Source: Weissella confusa (GTDB lineage Bacteria; Bacillota; Bacilli; Lactobacillales; Lactobacillaceae). From it: DNA of 64,000 nucleotides. A program made the position numbers and the translations under genes. This document shows, piece after piece, positions 47,870 through 56,022 of this stretch (the first letter of the stretch is position 1; every line of letters starts with the position of its first letter). The stretch is taken from NCBI RefSeq assembly GCF_004766315.1, contig NZ_PVSN01000026.1, forward strand, positions 1 through 64,000. The letters run 5' to 3'. The notes under the pieces were generated by a model that saw nothing but the letters and a program-made list of their open reading frames with translations, was not told where the DNA came from and made no database searches.

Positions 47870-48220
47870 TTAGGCAGCGTCTAGTTTGATAATCATCTTA
47901 TGAATCTTGTGACCAGTAGCGGCCAATTCAATGGTGGCATCGACATTGCCGTCCGGGGCGAATTTGTCAGAAAAATCACCGTGGAAGGTGACGTGAGCTA
48001 GGACTTCGTCATTTAAAGGTTCGACGGAGTGAATACTCGTTTGGACGTTATGCGAAAAGAAGTATTGCTTAAAATAGCTTTGAATGTCAGGCAACCCGAC
48101 ACTGATTTGCTTTGAAGCAACATCAGAGACAATGGCGTCTGGCGCAAATAGGGAGACATAGCTCCCACCCAAATCATTCAGATAACTGATGACTTGGTAC
48201 ATAGGTGTAGATGCTGACAT
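47870..48220 (-). CDS. NTF2/SnoaL-like fold protein (116 aa)
   Basis: Small protein with the pattern of the nuclear-transport-factor-2-like cone fold: YVSLFAPDAIVSDVASKQ, then DIQSYFKQYF and a run of beta strands. The family includes isomerases and many orphan stress proteins, so the activity cannot be told. It precedes the 131-residue gene by about 45 bases on the same strand and may share its transcript. Confidence 0.65.
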   Translation of the reverse strand: MSASTPMYQVISYLNDLGGSYVSLFAPDAIVSDVASKQISVGLPDIQSYFKQYFFSHNVQTSIHSVEPLNDEVLAHVTFHGDFSDKFAPDGNVDATIELAATGHKIHKMIIKLDAA

Positions 48221-48335
48221 GAATGTGCTTCTTTCTAATTAGACTATAATTCATTATCTGCTTCTGAAAAGGACGCGTCAAACGGAATGGTCACTTAAGT
48301 TTGCTACTTCCTAAAAATAAGCGTAAAGTAGATAA

Positions 48336-48361
48336 GTCGTCTTTCTAAGGCGACGCTTTTT
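48336..48361 (+). terminator. Attenuator-like hairpin in the leader of the MFS efflux gene
   Basis: GTCGTC/GGCGAC stem (48336-48341, 48349-48354, one G-U) followed by GCTTTTTG, about 55 bases before the MFS start. A competing pair AAGCGT/ACGCTT (48319-48324, 48353-48358) uses the same 3' arm. Confidence 0.5.
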
Positions 48362-48416
48362 GTTAATCACAACAAAAAGGGCACTTATTTGTTTATTTTC
48401 GAAAGTAGAGGTTTTT

Positions 48417-49604
48417 ATGAATTCCGGAAAAACCAAGATATTTAACCAGTCATTTCTTGAAATTGCGCTGATTAACTTCCTAGTTTTGATGACGTTTTAC
48501 AGTTTGATTGTTGCCGTTGGACCATATGCAGTCGATGTGCTCCATCTATCAACAGCAAGTAGTGGTTTGCTAGTTGGTATCGTGGTTATTGGCTCACTCG
48601 TCATGCGTATGATGTCTGGTGCGGTGCTCGCACGCTTTTCAACTAAGACGATGATGATGGTCGGGGCCTTTGTATTGATTCCTAGTATGCTGGCTTATCA
48701 CGTCACAACGTCAATGATTTCATTATTGGTACTACGTTTTGTCCAAGGAATGATGATTGGACTAATCGGGACGGTTACAAATACGGCAGTTGTGTTTGTT
48801 GTACCGGAAGAGCGTCGCAGTGAAGGAATTTCATATTTCTCATTGAGTACAGTTATTGCCACAGCAATGGGTCCATTCTTGGGATTGGCCTTGAGCAAGA
48901 TTGGCTATGGTTTCTTGTTTAACGTCGAAACCGTGATTGCTGCGTTGGCCTTTTTGGCAACGATTTTGATTCACAAGCAGGCGGTTGATATTAAGGCCCA
49001 CACAGTTAAAAAGGTTGAAACGGCTGACAAGCCAACCGGCCTTAAGAAGTTTTTGGAGCCTAAGGCAGTGCCATTGGCAATTGCCTTATTCATTGCCACG
49101 TTGACGTACTCAGCCATCCAAAGTTACTTGAGTTTCTTTATGAAGGCACAACACATGTCATCAGTGACTGAGTGCTTCTTCTTGATTTACGCGGCGGTGA
49201 TCTTCATTAGTCGACCATTTACAGGTCGTCTGGCTGATGAAAAGAACGAAAACTACATCATTTACCCAGGATTGATTTTGTTAGCCATTGGTTTTGTGCT
49301 ATTGAGCCATGTCACAAACGTTTGGGTCTTTGTGTTGGCTGCGATTTTCATCGGGGTTGGGTTTGGAAACTTCCAATCAGCCGCCCAAGCAACAATTGCG
49401 AAGATTGTGCCACCTGAGCGTATGTCATATGCCACATCAACGTACTTTATTTTCTTTGATTTGGCATTTGGTGTCGGACCATACTTGCTTGGTTTGATTG
49501 AACCAACTATTGGCTTTGTGGGGTTGTATGAGTTGATGATTGCCTTTGCAATCATTGCCTTGGTTTGGTACTTCTTAGTCCATGGGCGCCGTGTTAAGCG
49601 TTAA
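48417..49604 (+). CDS. MFS transporter, drug efflux type
   Basis: Polytopic protein of 395 residues with twelve predicted helices. Loop patterns such as GRLADEKNENY resemble 12-helix multidrug exporters of the major facilitator family; the substrate is unknown. ATG 48417 (MNSGKTKIFNQSF) follows GTAGAGG; the frame extends upstream through the hairpin to 48360, which is unlikely to be coding. A leader hairpin suggests attenuation, as for some antibiotic-induced pumps. Confidence 0.87.
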   Translation: MNSGKTKIFNQSFLEIALINFLVLMTFYSLIVAVGPYAVDVLHLSTASSGLLVGIVVIGSLVMRMMSGAVLARFSTKTMMMVGAFVLIPSMLAYHVTTSMISLLVLRFVQGMMIGLIGTVTNTAVVFVVPEERRSEGISYFSLSTVIATAMGPFLGLALSKIGYGFLFNVETVIAALAFLATILIHKQAVDIKAHTVKKVETADKPTGLKKFLEPKAVPLAIALFIATLTYSAIQSYLSFFMKAQHMSSVTECFFLIYAAVIFISRPFTGRLADEKNENYIIYPGLILLAIGFVLLSHVTNVWVFVLAAIFIGVGFGNFQSAAQATIAKIVPPERMSYATSTYFIFFDLAFGVGPYLLGLIEPTIGFVGLYELMIAFAIIALVWYFLVHGRRVKR

Positions 49605-49680
49605 TCACTGTTAAAACATTAGCGAAAACTTGAAAAATCTGCTACATTAGATAGAGATAAGATTCGAGTTTATAACGACA

Positions 49681-49730
49681 AAAAAGACGACCTACACAGA
49701 TCACTTCCGGTCTGTGTAGGTCGTCTTTTT
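49681..49730 (+). terminator. Very strong terminator of the MFS gene
   Basis: 20-bp perfect stem with core GACGACCTACACAGA/TCTGTGTAGGTCGTC and a T-run. Confidence 0.95.
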
Positions 49731-49865
49731 GTATGCTTCCGACTATTTTGTGAATTATGTGAACGTTTTATGAATTTAAGGGTTGTCACGTGAAATATAG
49801 AGTAAATGGCCGTATCCTATTGTTACAAATTAGTTACGAAGCAATTTTTAGAAGAGGTGGGGACA

Positions 49866-51392
49866 ATGGAAAAAGTGACTAGGTTGTTTAGAGGGGCAAT
49901 GTTGGCGACGGTGATTGTACCCTTCGCAGGCCTACTTACATTACCAGCGGCACAAAGTGTTTCAGCGGCGGACTACGGGGTGAAAATTTCAAACGGAACG
50001 CAGGTGCTTTCAAATATTGATGACACGGTGACTTTTGCAGGTGGGACTGTAAAACAAACGAAAACAGCAGATGGTCAGGTCGATCTTTATTTGAACGGCG
50101 TGACTTTGAATCCAAATGGCGAGGGGACGTCAATTGCTTCAACTGCCAATCAACAAACGCATCTTTACTTCCAAGGTGAGAAGCCTTCAGTGGTAAAGGG
50201 TGCCCTGCAAGGTATTACGTCGGTAGCTGGAACTGCCAACTTGTTGGGCGGGTCTCGTGACGCATTGGCTGTCTACGCAGAGGACACGCCGGGTATGGCC
50301 AGCGAGATGCAACTTGAAGGAGATTTTGCTAAGCCGGTGACCTTGACGCACAAGGATGGTAGCAAGACTGTACCAACTATCACCCTTGGAAAAGATGACG
50401 CGACCCGTTTGAATCAATTGATTTTGGCAGGTAAGTCGACGGATGGTGTAATTGGCGGGGAGGCGACTATCTACAATCCAGGACGTGTTTTGTCAGGCAA
50501 TTTGGATAAGATTGTCGGGGCGACATCATGGCGTGTTGATTATGATCAGAATGATACGGATTGGAGCGATGCCGCAAATTACAGCACGCGACCATTGTCA
50601 TTGAAGGGGCCAAACGGTGAAACGGCAACGCGAATTGAAGTTTCAAGTACGCCATTGTCATTTAAGGATGATAACTTGGCAGTTGTAAATGCTACTAAGT
50701 TAGCAAATGAGAAGATTAACTCGACCGACTTGTACATCGCTGGTAATGGTCAACCGGTAACGGTATCACTTAGCCAAAACGGTTCAGATTATACGACCTT
50801 TAACGGTGGTGAGTTGGCCGCTGGTCAATATAGCGTGAAGGTTAGTCAACCGGCTGACGTAGAAAAGGGTGTATTTGGTGGTGAAGCTACTGGTCAATTG
50901 ATCGTCCAAACGACACCAACGCCAGCACCAAATAATGGCGGTGGCTCAACACCAACACCAGCGCCAAGTACACCGATTACACCGGCAGCTACGACACCAG
51001 CCGCAACAACTGTGACGCCAGCTGTATCAACGGTCGTGTTCGTGCCAACGGCAACAACACCGGCGGCTACGCAAACGGCAACCCAAGCACCAGCTAAGCA
51101 AGTGCCGGCAGCTGCTAATGAAACGTTGCATCACGGAGCCGTTAATGATCCGTTGCACGGACCATTGGAAGTGGACATGCCAGTGAAGTCGAAGACGACG
51201 GCCAAGGCGCCAGCTAAGGAAGTAAAGCATAAGAATGACTTCCTGAAGCGAGCTGCTGGCTTGAGTACGCAAGCAGTAGTAGCTATTTGGTCAGTCGCGG
51301 TCTTGGTATTTGTTGGCTTAGTTTATCTTGGTATGCGCTGGGCAAAGCAAGCGCAAGTTGCTGAAGTAAACGACGATACCGAAGAGAAGTAA
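49866..51392 (+). CDS. Surface protein with signal peptide and C-terminal membrane anchor
   Basis: Protein of 508 residues: signal peptide (cleavage near SVSAA|DYG), an extracellular beta-rich part (about 35-365), a Pro/Thr-rich stalk (PTPAPNNGGGSTPTPAPS and following, about 365-440) and one transmembrane helix (about 473-494) with a short charged tail. It lacks an LPxTG sorting motif, so it is held in the membrane rather than linked to the wall. ATG 49866 follows GAGGTGGGG. No domain is recognised; an adhesin or carbohydrate-related role is a guess. Confidence 0.8.
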   Translation: MEKVTRLFRGAMLATVIVPFAGLLTLPAAQSVSAADYGVKISNGTQVLSNIDDTVTFAGGTVKQTKTADGQVDLYLNGVTLNPNGEGTSIASTANQQTHLYFQGEKPSVVKGALQGITSVAGTANLLGGSRDALAVYAEDTPGMASEMQLEGDFAKPVTLTHKDGSKTVPTITLGKDDATRLNQLILAGKSTDGVIGGEATIYNPGRVLSGNLDKIVGATSWRVDYDQNDTDWSDAANYSTRPLSLKGPNGETATRIEVSSTPLSFKDDNLAVVNATKLANEKINSTDLYIAGNGQPVTVSLSQNGSDYTTFNGGELAAGQYSVKVSQPADVEKGVFGGEATGQLIVQTTPTPAPNNGGGSTPTPAPSTPITPAATTPAATTVTPAVSTVVFVPTATTPAATQTATQAPAKQVPAAANETLHHGAVNDPLHGPLEVDMPVKSKTTAKAPAKEVKHKNDFLKRAAGLSTQAVVAIWSVAVLVFVGLVYLGMRWAKQAQVAEVNDDTEEK

Positions 51393-51413
51393 ATAAGCAG
51401 AAAAATAGTAAAC

Positions 51414-51453
51414 AAAAAGCACGTTTCGAAGTAATTTCGAAACGTGCTTTTTT
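51414..51453. terminator. Bidirectional terminator of the surface protein gene and tRNA cluster
   Basis: AAGCACGTTTCGAA/TTCGAAACGTGCTT stem with a 5-base loop, T6 on plus and T5 on minus. Confidence 0.92.
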
Positions 51454-51458
51454 AGGAA

Positions 51459-51546
51459 GGAGCCAACGGGATTTGAACCCGTGCGCCGGCTCAACACCGG
51501 TTCGGCGGATTTCGAGTCCGCTGCATTACCACTCTGCCATAGCTCC
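51459..51546 (-). tRNA. tRNA-Ser (anticodon CGA)
   Basis: Class II tRNA on the minus strand. Acceptor stem GGAGCTA/TGGCTCC, anticodon arm GCGGACTCGAAATCCGC giving CGA, and long variable arm CGAACCGGTG...CCGGCG. The base in the discriminator position would be T, whereas G is usual for Ser. Last gene of the tRNA cluster. Confidence 0.93.
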
Positions 51547-51643
51547 ATAACAATATTTAATATTATAAACCATGATTTTTGATTGTTTCAAGTTGAATAA
51601 ATGAAACAAAAAAGACACCCAGTAAACTGGATGTCTATCAAGA

Positions 51644-51715
51644 TAGCCCATCAGGGAGTCGAACCCTGGATGCCGGTGTGAAAAACCGGAGTCTTAACCG
51701 CTTGACCAATGGGCC
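51644..51715 (-). tRNA. tRNA-Glu (anticodon TTC), copy 1
   Basis: Acceptor GGCCCAT/ATGGGCT, anticodon loop TTTTCAC giving TTC, T-arm CAGGGTTCGACTCCCTG, discriminator A. Confidence 0.95.
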
Positions 51716-51749
51716 ATGAAAATGTTGAATGCCTAATCGACAAAGGCAA

Positions 51750-51821
51750 TAGCCCATCAGGGAGTCGAACCCTGGATGCCGGTGTGAAAAACCGGAGTCT
51801 TAACCGCTTGACCAATGAGCC
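51750..51821 (-). tRNA. tRNA-Glu (anticodon TTC), copy 2, acceptor variant
   Basis: Same as the other two copies except that the acceptor 5' strand is GGCTCAT, which turns one C-G pair into T-G. Confidence 0.93.
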
Positions 51822-51856
51822 ATGAAATTGTTTATTGATTACTTCGTTAAAAGTAA

Positions 51857-51928
51857 TAGCCCATCAGGGAGTCGAACCCTGGATGCCGGTGTGAAAAACC
51901 GGAGTCTTAACCGCTTGACCAATGGGCC
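51857..51928 (-). tRNA. tRNA-Glu (anticodon TTC), copy 3 (first transcribed)
   Basis: Identical tRNA body to copy 1; nearest to the cluster promoter. Confidence 0.95.
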
Positions 51929-51971
51929 ATGAAACTTTGTTAATTGCTTACCGCTCTTAACAACAGATAAT

Positions 51972-52000
51972 AATATACCAGATGGATATTTATCATGCAA
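51972..52000 (-). promoter_or_regulatory. Promoter of the tRNA-Glu/Ser cluster
   Basis: On the minus strand TTGCAT, 17-base spacer, TATATT, about 43 bases before the first tRNA-Glu. Confidence 0.7.
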
Positions 52001-52047
52001 CACCTAATTTCAAAAAAAGTCGACTTTTCTTCAAAAAGTGTCTCCCC

Positions 52048-52076
52048 TTGCACTAAATTCGTGTGTTCCGTACACT
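52048..52076 (+). promoter_or_regulatory. Promoter of the Mga-like regulator gene
   Basis: TTGCAC, 17-base spacer, TACACT. The hexamers sit inside a direct repeat CACTAAAT (52051 and 52073), which could also be a binding site for an autoregulator. Confidence 0.6.
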
Positions 52077-52104
52077 AAATACAAGGATTGGGGGGCGTGT
52101 GGGG

Positions 52105-53592
52105 ATGGATGAATTAACGTGGGTGTTAGAAAAGAAAGAGCAAGACAAATTAACGTTACTGACCTATTTAGCGACGCGGACAGATAGTTTTTTACCAATT
52201 AAGCGCATTGTGACATCGCTGGGGTGGTCGCGATATCGAACGCTATCGACGATTACGATGCTATTCGATGACTTAGTGGTGTATTTTCCAAATGAACCAA
52301 CCGCGTATATTTATGACGAAAAGCAAAAAGCGGTTATCGTTGATCGATCGGTGTTGGTCGATATTAAAACGGTTGCTTTTGATTACCGACAAAAATCAGT
52401 GGTTTGGCAATTGCTCGGCGTTATTTTTACCGGAACGTTCGATTCGTATGAACAGTTTGCCGAAACTTACCACACGAGTGTGCCGATTGCGCGGGCAGCC
52501 AAAAGTAAAATTGCCGCCGTTCTGAAAAAAGCAAATATCAAGTTGACGTTGCATAACGGATTAGTCGGTAATGAAACAACTATCCGCATCTTTTTCTTCG
52601 GGTTGATGCGGCAAGCCTATGGTAACCATGAGATTCCATTTCCACCAGAAATGCGCGATCGAACTGAGCAAGCCGTACATGCAATTGCGAATATATTTAA
52701 TATTCCGTTACGTGAAACGGCAAAACAAGCAATGCGCATGCAATTTACCATCTGGTATTATCGCTTAATTAACGATCATCATCTATTACCTGAGGAAATT
52801 CCAGCCTTGTTGACGGACTCAGTCAATTGGGACGCTGAGCACCAGGCGACACGAGCTGGGTTAATTGAGTTAATGTGCTCGTTTGTGTCTTTACCAACAG
52901 CTGTTTTGGAACGTGAAGCTGACTTTGCGATAGCAAGCCTGTATTCAACTGGGTTTGCATCGAGCGTACCAGTATCGTTATTGACGGAAGTGGCTCAGAA
53001 AAAATTGGCGCGATTTAAAACCATTGTTAAGACGGAGTACCAAGCGTTATTTAACCAGGAACTTTCGGAACGCATCTTGAATCGCGTGACATTACAACTC
53101 TCAGCAACCAATATGCGGACAGCGTATTTTAGCGTTTACGGGTATCGCCCAACGCCTGAATTGGAAATTGCACAACGTGACTTTCCAATTCATACAGCAT
53201 TTGTTTTGCGGGTACTCCATAACCTGGCGGAGAAAATTGGGTTTGATGAGCAGGTACTGGTTAATTCTTTATTCGAAGAATATTTAGATGCGATGATTCG
53301 GAATTTATCAAAACAATCCATCTTACCGGCGATTATCGTGGTGATTGATATGACGAATTTGCCGGCACTTGAAGAATTGGTTCAAGATCGGTTGAAGCGT
53401 TCGCCGATGATTAATGTGATAGTGGCGCATGAATTCCGTCCAGATACCGATTTCTACATATCGGATGTTGAAATTTCGCAATTTGGTGTAACGCCAGGCT
53501 TCATTTGGACCCGCTATCCTGATGAAACAATGTTTGCCCAATTCATCGAGCAAGCTGTATTACTTACAAAAGACAGATTTAAAGGTCAGTGA
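52105..53592 (+). CDS. Mga-like transcriptional regulator of the surface protein cluster
   Basis: Protein of 495 residues with an N-terminal helix-turn-helix region (LLTYLATRTDSFLPIKRIVTSLGWSRYR) followed by a second HTH-like part (FDSYEQFAETYHTSVPIARAAKSKI). A long helical middle and a C-terminal PTS IIB-like part follow. This is the layout of Mga/PRD-type stand-alone regulators that commonly lead WxL or surface-protein loci. ATG 52105 is taken; GTG 52099 is possible. It precedes the WxL-type genes. Confidence 0.82.
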   Translation: MDELTWVLEKKEQDKLTLLTYLATRTDSFLPIKRIVTSLGWSRYRTLSTITMLFDDLVVYFPNEPTAYIYDEKQKAVIVDRSVLVDIKTVAFDYRQKSVVWQLLGVIFTGTFDSYEQFAETYHTSVPIARAAKSKIAAVLKKANIKLTLHNGLVGNETTIRIFFFGLMRQAYGNHEIPFPPEMRDRTEQAVHAIANIFNIPLRETAKQAMRMQFTIWYYRLINDHHLLPEEIPALLTDSVNWDAEHQATRAGLIELMCSFVSLPTAVLEREADFAIASLYSTGFASSVPVSLLTEVAQKKLARFKTIVKTEYQALFNQELSERILNRVTLQLSATNMRTAYFSVYGYRPTPELEIAQRDFPIHTAFVLRVLHNLAEKIGFDEQVLVNSLFEEYLDAMIRNLSKQSILPAIIVVIDMTNLPALEELVQDRLKRSPMINVIVAHEFRPDTDFYISDVEISQFGVTPGFIWTRYPDETMFAQFIEQAVLLTKDRFKGQ

Positions 53593-53612
53593 TTATTTCA
53601 CTGGCCTTTTTA
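53581..53612 (+). terminator. Terminator overlapping the end of the regulator gene
   Basis: AAAGGTCAGTGA/TCACTGGCCTTT stem with T-run; the left arm includes the stop codon. Confidence 0.8.
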
Positions 53613-53746
53613 GTATTTTCAACACCTTACAAAGAAAAAGTAGATTTTTTTGAAAAAAACAGAAAAAAACGACGTGGTGAAGTTTGTTGCTATCCGATAA
53701 AGTTAAGCACGTAAACGATTCCTATTTGTTGAACGGGAGGAGTGAG

Positions 53747-55297
53747 ATGAGAATTGGAAGACTGATATTCGGCGTTATGCTGGGTGTCATAAGTATGTGG
53801 TTTAGTCATGATTTGCACGCTGCTGAGCATCAAGTGGAAACGATGCGCGAATTCGAGCAAGCTTGGCATTTGGACGAACCGGATCAGAAAATCCGGTTGG
53901 AAGCGGATTTTGTTGACGACCTTGCGACAGGATTAGAACCACGGACACAGGATGTCACATTAATAGGCGATGGCTATGAATTAGCTTTTGCGCCTGAACA
54001 GAACAAGCAACCGGTTAGCCTAACGAGTTTGGGAGAAATTAAGTTAGCTGGGGAATTGTGGTTGTCAGGTGCCGATGAGACACCTTTAATTAACGCACGG
54101 CGGGTCCAGGCATTGCCTGACAGTAATGTGTTCATGAGTCCTGGTTATCAGGGTCGCATGGTAGTGGCTGACGAGGTCATTATCAAAGGTCAATTGGTAT
54201 TACACAGATCACACGGTGACATGATTACCGCACCAAATATTCAAATTGCATCAGAAGGATTTGTCGAAGCCTTTGGTCAAACGGGCGGTCACGTTTTTGC
54301 GACAGACAGTGGTGGGCAGTTAACCGTAGAATCGGGGGCGCATATTTCTGTATCTGTTCTCCAACAAAGTGATGGTCCAAACGTCGGCCCGATTGATATG
54401 GGTTTTGATCAAGTCGTTATTCAAGATGGTGCCCAAGTTGATATTGCGAGCATCCAGCCAGCATTGCTTTGGCAAAACACGGATGCTGCAATGGTGACGG
54501 TAGAATCGGGTGGCCAATTACAATTGACCGGGTTGCAACAACAGACCGTCGTTTATAAAAATCAAAACGGTGTGAGTGGTGGCGGATTACAGGTGAAAAA
54601 GGCCGGACGATTATCTGTCACAGGGTCGAGCACCACCGCATTGATTGAATTTTGTCAGCCGACGGTGCTAAAAATCGTCGCACCAGCTGAATTGGCTTTC
54701 GTTAATACACAGGAGAGGGGACTTGTGTATCAACGGAATCGTGGCACTTTTGAACTACAACAGCTTATCGCACACAGTACAACGACTAATTCAGTCGCAA
54801 CAGAATTTTCAATCCAATCACTGCGCGTGAAAGGGCGTGGTAACGGGCAAACCGTAAGTGATTTACCCTATGCTGTTTCGGCATGGGTGGACAGTTTGAA
54901 TAGACTAACGGCGCACCCTTTACCGGCTGAAGAACCGATGAAGGTGGTCATGACACCAGTCTCGTTTGGCAACGTGGTTAAACCATATGGTCAATCAGTT
55001 CGAACGACGGCACTGCCTGGCACAGGTATTTTGACAGTACAGGGGAGTATTTTGAAATCCTGGGCAGTGCAGCTTCGATTGGCGCGACTGTTTACAAATC
55101 GGGTAACCGGACAAGCCATTTCACCGCAGTTGATGGCGAATCAACAAAACATAACGGAATCGTTTCAAGAGATATTGAGTGGTCAAGTGGGACAAACGCA
55201 TGCAACACGTTTTGAGATGCAAATTGCTGACCACGAGGTTATACCGCTCGGTGACTATGAAGCCGAGCTTGAGATTAAATTGGTCGCAGGACCATAG
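53747..55297 (+). CDS. Secreted beta-helix-like protein of a WxL cluster
   Basis: Secreted protein of 516 residues with a signal peptide (cleavage near LHAA|EHQ). Repeated short beta turns (GGQLTVESGAHISV, VVIQDGAQVDIA, VTVESGGQLQL, GGGLQVKKAGRLSV) suggest a right-handed beta-helix, as in pectate-lyase-like proteins of WxL loci. No LPxTG or membrane anchor, so it is probably held by partner WxL proteins. ATG 53747 follows GGGAGGAG. First of three co-directional genes after the regulator. Confidence 0.78.
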   Translation: MRIGRLIFGVMLGVISMWFSHDLHAAEHQVETMREFEQAWHLDEPDQKIRLEADFVDDLATGLEPRTQDVTLIGDGYELAFAPEQNKQPVSLTSLGEIKLAGELWLSGADETPLINARRVQALPDSNVFMSPGYQGRMVVADEVIIKGQLVLHRSHGDMITAPNIQIASEGFVEAFGQTGGHVFATDSGGQLTVESGAHISVSVLQQSDGPNVGPIDMGFDQVVIQDGAQVDIASIQPALLWQNTDAAMVTVESGGQLQLTGLQQQTVVYKNQNGVSGGGLQVKKAGRLSVTGSSTTALIEFCQPTVLKIVAPAELAFVNTQERGLVYQRNRGTFELQQLIAHSTTTNSVATEFSIQSLRVKGRGNGQTVSDLPYAVSAWVDSLNRLTAHPLPAEEPMKVVMTPVSFGNVVKPYGQSVRTTALPGTGILTVQGSILKSWAVQLRLARLFTNRVTGQAISPQLMANQQNITESFQEILSGQVGQTHATRFEMQIADHEVIPLGDYEAELEIKLVAGP

Positions 55298-55321
55298 GGA
55301 TAGAAGATGGGGGAATTTGAC

Positions 55322-56017
55322 ATGATGATGTTTAAGTGCCGGGCGACTTTGGCGGTATTGACGGTTGGCTTAACGATGTTGACTGGTGGCTCGATTTTTT
55401 CAGCTGAAAAGGATGAGACGGCCACAGTGCCAGCGACGGTAAGCTTTGCGGGGGTTGAAGAACCAATCGTTATTGATCGGGTAAATCCGACTGATGCAAA
55501 AACCAAAGATCCAGCGGTACCAGCGAATATGCGTGAGACGGGGATGCCATTGACGATTGATTACGCGTCACCTTGGCGTTTTGAAATCCAAAAAGTGAGT
55601 TTGATGGATCGGTCTTATTCGGCTAAGCGCGATACGTTTGCGGGTCAGGCAGTTGCCAATCACGTTCAGGTGACTGACCAACGTGAAAAGTTAGATGGTT
55701 GGGAATTGCAAATCCGCCAAGTAACGCCATTCATGCATGCATCTGGCGCTGAGCTAAAGGGGGCTAAGCTACACGTGGGCGAAATGTCGGTTAAGTCAGC
55801 AGTTGAAGGCACTTTAGTGATGCCATCAAAGAATGCAATCACATTGAATGGGGAGTTTGCCCGGTTGGCCAGTGCTAAAGCTGGTGATGGCTATGGCACA
55901 TCATCTTTATCGATGGCGGATGTTAAGTTAACGGTACCGGGTCAGGCGAAAAAGTTGGCCGGTAATTATTCAAGTGAGGTAGTTTATAAGCTCCTCGCAG
56001 CACCAACAGGAGCGTAA
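55322..56017 (+). CDS. WxL domain surface protein, second motif altered
   Basis: Secreted protein of 231 residues with signal peptide (cleavage near IFSA) and a WxL domain. The first motif is in LDGWELQIRQVTPF. The C-terminal motif, normally a Trp-x-Leu such as WTL, is YKL here (SSEVVYKLLAAP). WxL domains bind peptidoglycan non-covalently and partner with DUF916 proteins, the next gene. ATG 55322 has GGGGGAA upstream; 55307 is possible. Confidence 0.8.
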   Translation: MMMFKCRATLAVLTVGLTMLTGGSIFSAEKDETATVPATVSFAGVEEPIVIDRVNPTDAKTKDPAVPANMRETGMPLTIDYASPWRFEIQKVSLMDRSYSAKRDTFAGQAVANHVQVTDQREKLDGWELQIRQVTPFMHASGAELKGAKLHVGEMSVKSAVEGTLVMPSKNAITLNGEFARLASAKAGDGYGTSSLSMADVKLTVPGQAKKLAGNYSSEVVYKLLAAPTGA

Positions 56018-56022
56018 ATGAG

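Noticed and set aside
51640-51930. Repeats of about 106-bp spacing that look like a repeat array
   Set aside because: They are three tRNA-Glu genes with full cloverleafs, not CRISPR repeats.
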